A stretch of DNA of 64,000 nucleotides, from the NCBI RefSeq assembly GCF_037038585.1, contig NC_092523.1, positions 26,231,501 to 26,295,500 of the forward strand. The letters are read 5' to 3'. This document shows positions 54,701-64,000 of the stretch, in pieces. The position numbers were made by a program, and so were the translations under genes. The first letter of the stretch is position 1. Every line of letters starts with the position of its first letter. The notes below the pieces were generated by a model. That model was given only the letters and a program-made list of their open reading frames with translations, made no database searches and was not told where the DNA came from. The stretch comes from Patagioenas fasciata (lineage: Eukaryota > Chordata > Aves > Columbiformes > Columbidae).

Positions 54701-55674
54701 TGTGAACAGTTTTTGATTCACAATTACATCGAGGCTGTAATTCCATGCTATCCTATCTTCATTAGCAACGGCAGAAGAAATGCCTTTTCTTTTCTTTTTA
54801 TTCTCTCCATCTCTGACTTGCGCAAACTCAGGGGGATGTGGTGTAAATCAGATTAGTGAAATGATTTAGCTTAAAAATAACATTTGCCAAAAGAAAAGAG
54901 GGAAAGGATTTGAAAGGGAGCCTGGATCATTATAAACTAAATTATAACTTGAATAATTCCAACAGCCTCATGACGGCCAGTGTAATAGAGGTGACGACTA
55001 TACCATGAGGTGGAATCTCCTTAAACCAGCTCCACCATTAAAGACTGGGTATCATGAAACTAACAGCACGAAAGATACATCTATTATTGTACCTGGCTTG
55101 ACAGCACACAAAATCTACAAAACTAGTTGTCTAGTGTATATAAAGAATCAGCCACCTATCTACAACCAAACCAGTTCAGATTTGGATATATTGATTTTTG
55201 TTCAGTGGGCAGGCACTGTTAGGGGAAATAAATACCTGCTACTAGCCCAGCCAGAGGATACAGCATTTCTGTCTTCTGAAAAATTAGATGATGTTTCCTT
55301 ATTCTTGCTCTACAGTTCTTGTACTGCATTCTTCTCTTTCAAAATACAGTATCACCACCAGAAGTATGTTAGGGCTCTGCTGAAATCACTGAACTGTAGA
55401 CTTCCATGCACACTTTAAAAAATTAAGCTACTATTTATTTCTGTATGTTATTTTCTTTTTCTGGACTTCACGTAAGAACTGAAAAAGACGTTTCAAAATA
55501 GGTGTTTAAAAAAACCTTAAAAACTTTTTCTGCCTTAATAACATAAGAATTCTTTGCTATTTGCGAAATGCTTTTTCTGATAGGTTCAATTTTATAGAAT
55601 TCAAAAGCAAGAGTGATCTAAGTTTTTCTTTGAAAGTAATCCCTAGCATTTGCAACCAATCAATTCAAAGTTTC
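51711..55674. other. Spacer between the SHISA3 and ATP8A1 3' ends
   Basis: About 4 kb of mainly AT-rich DNA lies between the two convergent poly(A) sites. Open frames of 137 codons or fewer (e.g. 55005-55418, +) are unremarkable. T-rich homopolymers (near 52390) occur, but no named repeat is seen. Longer alternative 3' UTRs of either gene could extend into it; an AATAAA on the plus strand near 52806 is one candidate. Confidence 0.55.
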
Positions 55675-58600
55675 TTCATTTAATGGCAAAGTTTATTCAT
55701 TTTTTAACAATTAAAAGACAAAACATTTAAAATTTGCAGTTCAGAACATGCACATTCACCAAATGACATGTAACACTGCATAGAACTTAATGTGTTACTA
55801 AAGAGAGAACTATTTATAAAACACAGTGCATTTAACATCCAGTTAAAACTAAACCTGAGAAACTACCATAAACACCAAGTCAGAAAGTCTTCATTCATGC
55901 AGCTTCATAATTTCCACAACAGTTTCAGCAGTAATGGCCTAGTGGAGCTGTAAAACCTCACTTTACCTTGAATGCAAATTTTGCTATTACAGACCGACTG
56001 CTTTCTGCAGCAGTTCACACATATCAAACACTGAAAACTCTTAGTGAAAAATTAAGCTGAAGTAGAACATTAATGCATTTATGGCTTCTATTCTACAATA
56101 AAGAAACACCATAAATATGATTTTAAAAAAAACTTGCTCTGGTCACAGCTTTGCAATTACAAATCCCTCTCTCCATGGAAATGCTTTCATTTCAGTTAAA
56201 GTATCCACTCTCCAAAGTGCCCAACTTTGCACATCGCTGCTCAGATGAGTATTCCTTATACTCACAAACAGTCCAGTTGAAGCCTATGTAACGGTTTGCA
56301 TAAGCAGGAACCAGGTTTGGAATGCTAAAATATTCCTTTGTTTAATAAAGATCTATTGGTTAACAGTGAGGAAACGGGGGGGAGCGAGGGTGGAGGCGGG
56401 AAAGGAGAAACTCACTTGTTGAGTTTTGTTACCAGTGAAAACATCCAGTACCAAGAAAGCTGAACTGACAAACTCATTTACTTACATAGCGCTAGCTTCT
56501 CAATATATTATGAGCAGACTTATAATGAAGGCATCAAAAAACAGGGAACAGCAACCACCATGCATTGCCGCAGAACACGTAAAAATATTACTTCATGCAG
56601 ACAGAATGATAAAGTCATCAGAATTACAGGCGCTTTACACGACACAGAAGAAAAAAGGGCAACAACTTCTCTCCTTAAATTTAACATATATTCCAAATTA
56701 CTCATCATTCAAGATGGGTTTAAATGAAACGAAAGAAGTCTCAAGACACTTAACATGCATCTTTGCCACATAGTGAATTTTATGGATGCATGTGGACATA
56801 TAGGAATTTTCAGCTATCTCTTAGAGTTTCAAAATATTTTATTTATCATTTTATATAAATAGAATGATCACTAAGTATAAATCTGTTGAAACTGCTTTGC
56901 AAAAATAAGTGTAAAATTAGGAAACGGCAAGAAAAAATTTGAAATACAAATTATCAATAGGTTTGTTAGAATTTGTTTCTTTTCACTTACTCTTTTGAAT
57001 CATTTATATATATGTATATATTTAAAAATAATCCAGCAACAGAATTTGTATAAGGTATCTGATTTCTACGTGGTGCTCATTCAACTTTTGATGGGAATTT
57101 TTAATACTAGCTTGTAATTATTATGCAGTGCACATGAAACAGATGGAAAAGTCCATCTCAATTCTGTATTTAACAGAAATTTGAATTTTCAAACAATAAG
57201 AACAGAGGCATTGTTATGAGCATTTTTGTCTGAACTGTTTTTTCTTTAGATAAACATCTGCACAATCCCCTTATTTTAACAAAGATACGATTTACTAACA
57301 GGATGGTAATAACTATATTACTATGTACTCAACATGAAAATAAAGTGCATATTGTATACTTGACCTGATTTACAAGTGGGCACACATAGTCAAGACGATC
57401 TTACGTTTTAAAACAGAATTTTATGAGTAATCAAAAAACACAGAATTGCCACATTGTCTTTTGTACTATTTCCAAGAAGCGGTATCTTCCAACCACTGAT
57501 TACCAGAAAATAAACAACATATAGTGTGTAGAGAGTATAGAGACAGGGGAAAAACCCATCAGAAGTAATAAAAATGAAAACTGCACTTTATGAAATACTG
57601 CAAATTCTGTAAAGATGCAACGATGAAATGCTGTGATGAGACAGTCTTAACCTTAAATTACAGTCTAAATTTAGGATCTTAGAGCTGTTTCAGTTGCTTT
57701 CTTCCTTTTTAAGATAGTTAACCTGGGGATATACTGTGCATTGTTCTCCTCAAACTGTATTACAACAGTGAGAAAGAATTTTATTTCATAGGAAGAATAA
57801 GAGATCATGTAAATTTCACATTGTAAATATTTTACAATATATTCCATTCCTCACATTTTTTTTTTTTCTAAAATCAGCAATTAAATCAGTTGGAACAGGA
57901 AAAAAAAAGGTAAAAAAAAAATTACCCATAAAAAGAGCATGTATGTATTGAGTCGTTTTATATGAGTTGAGTACACTGAGAGATTATAAAGGAGCAACAG
58001 TGTCATGGTTAATTTCAGAAATGTTTTGAAGTTGGTCATTGTCCCTCAGATGACAGAAAATAGGGATCCCCATTTTAGGAAAGGGGCATGCCCCCAAATT
58101 TTTTCTTGCCGTAGGTCAAGTGATTTGGCCCTCCCATATTGATCCATCTATTTATCTATGTCTGAAATGGCTTTTCTGAAGGCAGTTCTTGTCTGCATGA
58201 CTGACTGGCAGTACTGTTTCTAGTGGGATACGTTCCCTTTGTCCCCGTGTCTTCTGTTTTCTGTTTAAAGATCACTTCGGGAGAGGAAGACATTGTATAA
58301 CATGCATGTGAAATGCAGAGTGCTTTCCCATTGATATGCCTTCCTAAATATGTACTTTCATATAGTGCCTTTTGTTGGCATTTACATGTGTTTTGTAGTT
58401 TCTCTTAGAATGGAACATAAGAAACTTGGATAGTGCAATAAAATTTTATGTTAAGTGTTTAGTTAGATGAAAGGCAAGGAGGAAAAGTCAATCTTTACTA
58501 AGTATATGACTAATGAAGGAGGGCAAAGAAAAGATGGGAGGGGATGACTTGTTGCTTATAAGTTGAAAGTGGATGATTTGGTGAGTGAAGAGGAAATTCT

Positions 58601-60087
58601 TAATTTAACAGATCATTGGGGATGTCATTGTTCTGCTTGTTGATCTAGTTGATCTCCATTCAAAGAAAAAAAAGATCATTTCTGCGTAATGCACAGAAAT
58701 GTAATTAAAAACGAACCCAACCGCTACTATAGAAAAATGTATATTAAATGCTATTGTAGTGGCTTTTGAACTCAGAGACTAAAGAGCTGCAAAGTTAAAT
58801 TAAATTCTAAAGTTGAAGTAGATTTTCTTATTTTGAAACCTGATGGTTTTTGAGAAATATCAAAGGTAACTCTTTATAAAAGTTATCACAATTTAACACC
58901 TCCATTCCCCTTTTTTTTTCTTAAACCAGATATGTATATTTTTCTGCAGTCACCTCCTCTCCATTTTTAATTAAAGGTGAGAGTATATAGGTATTCTGCA
59001 TGACCATTAAGTTGTAAAGGGGCTGCTGCAATGTGTTTCCCACCTTTATAGGAAGTGGCTTTAGTGCAAATAAAACAGTACATACCACAATCTAGTGGGC
59101 ATGCTTTGCTATCTATTTCTATGTATGCATTTCAAATAATTTCAGTATAAAAATGTTGAAAATTTAATAAATTTTAAGAAATAAGTTAAAACAAACGTTC
59201 TTTTGAACCTACAATATAAGCAGGTAAAACTAAGCATCGCAAAAATAATTAAGTTTGCTAAAGGGAAGTAAGGCAGAGCAATTCTTAAAAAATTGAACAA
59301 AATAACACGTGCTCAATTTTACAAGGTGGCAGTCATTTTCAACATATGCAACACTAAATGAAAATAAGGGAAAAGCTCGTGTAAGGCCAAAGGTGCAAAG
59401 ATTTGCAGTTTTGAAAGCAAATGCCATAAAGGCCACTCAAATTAGACCTGCTGTACTGTAAATCTTTCTCCTCGAGTGCAGAGACTCAAGCATGCACTTC
59501 TGAGCTCAGGACTGGAGTTAATTTCTTTTCAAATTATCTCTAACAACAGAAAACATTTATGGAACTTCTTTGGCAAACATTTTTAGGTTAGTTTGACACA
59601 AACATCTATAAACATCTTGACTCAAAATCTTTCTCAATTAACACCATTAGGATACTATTTTTTCAGCACTTGTTGAAATCAAAGGCTTGTTATCAGCTGT
59701 ATTTAAATATATTAACACTTAAAAACCTCCACAGATGCTAATGGCCTGTCAATGTAAAGTATGTTTAGCGATCTGACCATTGCCTTCCAAGTACGTGACC
59801 AGTATCGATGCAACTTCATTGCAAAATAAGCAAGCTGGCAAGATACAAGGTAAATTCCAATCTGTTTACAAAGGTCAAGCAAATACTTGTTAAAAAATTT
59901 AGAGATGGTGTGTTACAGTGTAGTTGCACAGTGCTTATGTCTACTGAATACACAAATCCAAACTTTATGAAGCAAGACCATCATAGATCTTTAAATTTCT
60001 GACAACTGGGCCATGGCTGAAACTCCCAGCAAAGATCTAGTAGTCTGTCTCACAAAAGTAACTGACTACATCTCATGCTGTGTTCCT
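55675..60087 (-). other. ATP8A1: Putative ATP8A1 3' UTR (about 4.4 kb)
   Basis: This is the sequence downstream of the ATP8A1 stop on the minus strand. It is AT-rich with no credible frame. Minus-strand AATAAA hexamers occur at 57785-57780, 56843-56838 and 55697-55692, so several 3' ends are possible. I chose the most distal because mammalian ATP8A1 mRNAs carry a long 3' UTR of similar size, as I remember. AU-rich stretches and a TATATATG tract (near 57002-57024) lie within it. The extent is inferred; only the stop end is certain. Confidence 0.5.
55692..55697 (-). terminator. ATP8A1: Candidate distal poly(A) signal of ATP8A1
   Basis: AATAAA on the minus strand, followed by moderately GT-rich sequence ('ttgaattgattggttg'). 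It lies about 4.4 kb beyond the stop codon. The alternatives at 57785-57780 and 56843-56838 would give shorter transcripts. Confidence 0.45.
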
Positions 60088-60625
60088 TCACCATTCCTCA
60101 GGCCTTTGTTTCGTGGTATCATAAGCTCTTATTACTTCAGACTGGGAAACGATCCCATTTTCATCTTGAGAGAAGGCATAGCCATCTGCAGATACAAACC
60201 AAAATAGAAACCAATTAAGTTTTGATCACATATTTTTGCTAAAGCTTTAATAAAACCAACTTAACAAGGGTCAGTAGGGGGCAACAATACCCTTTTTAGC
60301 AATTAGTAGATAGAAAACTCATGCTGCTTCTTACACAATTTTGCAGTTATAAAATAGCAGAAAGAACTCTGTGCAGTATCTTAGGAATGAAGAGAAACCT
60401 ACCAACAGGCAAAGAACACAGTCTACTATGTTTAGGATACTTCATCTTTACTATAAACAAATGCAGTGAAAGGTAGAATTTTACTTCAATATTATTAATG
60501 GATATTAATTTTTCTTTGTCAGTGAACACTTACGAAGCAAGTTTTGCTGCAGAGAGTCAGAACGATACAAATTCACATGGTTCTTCTTAAAAACATTCTT
60601 CAGTAGTTGGGCTCTTTCAGTTAAG
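60088..60625 (-). CDS. ATP8A1: ATP8A1, last two coding exons (phospholipid flippase, partial)
   Basis: ATP8A1 is the catalytic subunit of a P4-ATPase that flips phosphatidylserine (and some phosphatidylethanolamine) to the cytosolic leaflet, working with a CDC50 partner. Only the C-terminal cytosolic tail is here: exon 60625-60534 (92 nt, from [20 protein letters not shown]) and final exon 60185-60088 (98 nt). Together they encode the last 62 residues and the TGA stop (60090-60088). The junction splits the codon of the histidine just before GYAFS, the conserved autoinhibitory motif that inserts near the nucleotide-binding domain in the inactive enzyme. The protein ends RPEEW; human ends RPDEW as I recall, and one upstream position has Asp for Glu. 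The remaining ~1,100 residues are encoded to the right of the window. Confidence 0.95.
60186..60533 (-). other. ATP8A1: ATP8A1 last intron (348 bp)
   Basis: On the minus strand the donor is CTTC|GTAAGT (GT at 60533-60532) and the acceptor TCTGCAG ends at 60186. Both sites are strong. Junction phases agree: one base (C) from the upstream exon plus AT from the last exon make the histidine codon. Confidence 0.94.
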
Positions 60626-63600
60626 CTACAAAGAAAGTGGACATGTGTGAAAAATATTTATTTACTAATTACAATATCCCTTTATCTTTGAGTCTGTTAA
60701 ACTGAATTAATTATTAAATGAAAAGTGTCCCTTCCCCTTTTTCTCTTTCAATTGTGTCTGAACTAATTATTAAGAAGATGATTAAAAGCGTGTGTGAGGG
60801 CAGATTATGAAATCCAGATCCCTGGTAATGTTTTTACTCATCACAGTACAAGTAAAACATCTGTTTAAAGCACTGTTGTGTGCTGACAACACAAATAAAC
60901 TAATAATATTGTAAACATTTGAGCATGACTCCTTGAGAACCATGCAATGTAAAGGAAAGGAACTGGCTCTCTTGACGTAGTGTGGCCTGACTAGTGCCAG
61001 GCTGAGTTAGTCTTTTTCTTACACAAGAAAGTGCTCTGAACCTCTACTGAGACAGTGCCCCAAAGGGACAGGGAAGAAAGATGGAGAGAAAGTCACATCC
61101 ATGGCCATCAAGCTGTTTGTACAAAATCATATTGCTTCCATGTCCTAGCAAGGTGTGTTCCACATGAAACTCTGGAAGGTGTTTTTCTGAAGATAACAGA
61201 TTACTTTTACTAATAGAGGTTGGTCACTTCAGCCCATCTCCTTCTTTCTCAGCAGTATTGAGTCTGTTGTGTTGTGTTTATTGCACTTTAACATGATCCA
61301 AGCAACTCTCCATTTCAACCCAACTAGAAAACAGGAGTATTAAACAATTTTTAAACTGAGACTCAAGTCTCAGGTGAATGCTGCAAACTCTAGTGAACAA
61401 AGCTGTGAATGTGCCAGGTCTCCTTACCATGCATCTTTCTTACATTTAAAGTTCTCTTAAATAGGATCCCACATTACTAAATAAATAACAACTGACTAGC
61501 CATAGCTCAGAAAGCTTTAGAAATCTGACAGTTTTGATACCTATAAAAGATGTGCAAGGGATATGTTAAATGCACACAAAACCTTCAATTTCTTCCTCTA
61601 AAGTTGATATTAACTGAATTAGAGCTTGTGTTTCAGAGAAATACCAACCTATCACTGACACATTTCCAATGCTGAAAAATCCACCTGCTCCCCATGTGGA
61701 CTGGTCTAAAAATTAGTTCACTTACAAATAATAAAAAGTATCTTTTGTTTGTTCTGAGTATATAGTGATTTGATTTTGTTATTGTTTTGCTAGATTATCA
61801 AAGTTGTTCCTTGTGTAAGGATGTAGTAAGTATAACAGATTTCACATACCTACGTTACTGAGTTTTGATCAGTCCGATTACTTTTTCAATTAGCTTAACA
61901 GGTTTACCTTCCTGGGCTACTGACCAGACTAAGTGGTGCAAGGAATGGAACTAGACCGCTTCAGCCATTCAAACCATTAAATTAGAAATGTTCCTTCTTT
62001 CTTCAGTGAGTACATACATATTTATAAAGCTGCACCATTGTCTTAAACTGGAGAGACTAATGGTCTGTCTCCTCTTCCTGTTCCCCTCCAGTCTGGTGGT
62101 TAAAGCATATACCAGGAGGTGAGAGCTTGGCTCTTTAAGTTAGAACAGACAAATAAACCTATTATTGCTACACCCATAGAGGAATGCAAAATCTACAGGG
62201 TAAGAGGACAGGCAGGGGAAACCGCTTCTATGGCCCTGTTTTGACCAAAAAGACAGAACGAGATTTCCTTGTGAAAAAGAACTGGGTACCAGTTCCAGGA
62301 AAGCCGTTGGCATCTGCTGTCTGAACCGAGTGGAGAGGCTGGAGAACTGAGACACACCTTACTGTCAGTGTTTTAATAAGCTACCTCTTTAGAAATGTTT
62401 TTTTCCTTCATCCTAATTGCTCCTCTAGGCAGGGTAGGACCCTTGTTTTTTTAGTTCAGAGCTACCAACTGTTAAAGTGACAAGATCAATAAAAAATTAG
62501 GGACTGAGGTTTAAACCACAAGGATAAACTGAGTGGAAAAATAAGTATCTTCATGAAACATGGGAGGTCAAAGAGGTGGAAGACCATACAAATACTTTGA
62601 TACAGTTATCAGCTCTACCTCCTTTGCAATATATCTGAGGAACCCTTCTTAATGTGAGCTGAAATCAGCAAATTTCTCTGAAATTTTGGGGTTTGACAGG
62701 TGTTATTTTATAATAAAAACTTATTTTATTAAAAACATTCCATGGCTATTCTAGCATTTTTGACACCATCACTATTCTTTGCTCTTGTTCCAGAATGAGA
62801 TGTTCAGATTGCTTAAATGCTAGACACTGAAAATTCTGCTTTAAGTTTTACAGGAACATGAAGCATGCACACATCTTAGCTTATCTACAATGCTGTTTCC
62901 ACTGCACAGATCTGATTACTGGTACAGAAAATACAAATTAAGTATGAAATACATTTGAGAAAAGTGCTTCCAGCTATCCAGGTATTGAATTCTGCTCTAT
63001 TTCTATACTTGAAGAAATACTGCAGGCTCTTGATGATGAATCACCCTGTTGCCATTCAAAAACATATTTAAAAATCTACACGCAAAGTCAAGAAAACATG
63101 GTTTCATAATTAACAAATGATAAATCATAGTAACTAAATACCTATGCTCATTATGTGTACCAATATGGACAAGCAGAATATTAACTATTTTCAAACATGA
63201 AATGTATATATTTACAGGCAATTAATCTCATTTATAGAAAAAAAAATACTAGTTTATATATTTCTGACCAACCACTTAGCTGGTCTAAAAACAATGTCCA
63301 AGGGGACTAAATGAAAAACAATGATGACATGAAACAGCACTTACAGTACATATATCTAAAGTAACTTCACAATTCTGGGCTGTTATTCATATTATTGTTA
63401 GTCTATGTAGTATTCAACCCAGTAAAAATATTTTTGTACTAAGTATTATTACTGTTGTTTCTGCTTAACCATTATATACAAGGTATCAGAAAAACTGTTT
63501 TTGAACAATGGCTTTTACACAAGTATCCTTTTACTTTAGCTATTTTAAGTACAAATGGTTTTGTGGCATTTCAATTACAATGGCTCTAAAGATGGAAATC

Positions 63601-64000
63601 ATACTTTCTGTGGCACAAGTTTGTTAATCCACTGAAGCTGCTCTATTATTTATGCTATCAAGGCACCCTCAAGTCAATAGTATTCCAACATGAAAGTTTA
63701 CTTTCTGTTGGAAAAGTGACCATGCAAAATTCGTATTTTCTTGCTCAAAATATATTCTTACTGTATTGACAAATACATGTGATAAAAGTCAATTTCAATG
63801 TGTTGTCTACAGAAGAGCAGAATAAAGTATTTTTGGACAACTTTGGGGAAAAAATCTGATTACATAATCTTATACACACTGAAACAGCAAGATATGATAG
63901 GAATGCTCTTCAGTGATAAGAGTTTAAAAAGCTTTTCAAATCACCACTGGAAAATACAGGGGATGACAGATTTTAAGACTACAGATTACCACGTCCTACT
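60626..64000 (-). other. ATP8A1: ATP8A1 intron, runs off the right edge
   Basis: The acceptor 'tttctttgtag' ends at 60626 on the minus strand. I searched by eye for the expected preceding exon (the tail segment after the last membrane helix) with a GTAAG donor and found none before 64000. The intron is therefore at least 3.37 kb. It is AT-rich, with a possible old tRNA-derived SINE fragment near 62090. Confidence 0.8.
62085..62145 (+). repeat. Possible tRNA-derived SINE head (MIR-like)
   Basis: The string 'gtctggtggttaaagcatatacc...gagcttggctctttaag' resembles the 5' tRNA-like part of MIR-type SINEs ('agtggttagagca...ctgggttc...ctct'). The match is short and diverged. It lies inside the ATP8A1 intron. 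Confidence 0.3.

Noticed and set aside
60626-64000. Further ATP8A1 exons
   Set aside because: Candidate donors on the minus strand (near 61428, 62360 and 63350) are preceded by stops in all useful frames or by non-matching sequence.

Overview
This window is vertebrate nuclear DNA and most probably comes from a bird. Three stretches match the 3' end of CR1 LINEs with the short ATTCTATGAT-type tail usual in avian genomes. The genes are split by GT-AG introns, one start lies in a CpG island, and most of the window is AT-rich non-coding sequence with homopolymers and microsatellites. I see no prokaryotic features (operons, CRISPR, attachment sites). The species cannot be read from the sequence.

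Layout. The first ~3.9 kb holds endogenous-retrovirus LTR sequence: a window-edge fragment at 1-86, and a complete-looking 658-bp LTR at 2860-3517. The complete LTR has a polypurine tract beside it on the minus strand, which marks it as the 3' LTR of a minus-strand provirus remnant. From about 4 kb to 48.5 kb there is no recognisable gene. This stretch contains three CR1 3' ends (25.1-25.6, 38.9 and 42.7-43.0 kb), an old MIR-like SINE tail (24.7 kb), short tandem duplications and simple repeats. The rest is unclassified intergenic DNA upstream of SHISA3.

The gene-bearing part is the last 16 kb. SHISA3 (+ strand, two coding exons, 245 codons) starts in a CpG island near 49 kb and ends with a good poly(A) signal at 51683. 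After about 4 kb of AT-rich spacer, the 3' end of ATP8A1 enters on the minus strand. It shows a putative long 3' UTR (about 55.68-60.09 kb), the last coding exon (60088-60185), the penultimate coding exon (60534-60625) and the start of a large intron that runs off the right edge. The two genes are tail to tail, the same arrangement I know from the human locus on chromosome 4p13 (from memory).

The two gene products are not known to form a pathway. SHISA3 is a small membrane adaptor that restrains Wnt and FGF receptor maturation. ATP8A1 is a P4-ATPase aminophospholipid flippase. The exon just before its stop codon encodes the GYAFS autoinhibitory motif. I found no convincing novel gene system; the unusual items are mainly retroelement architecture and local duplications.
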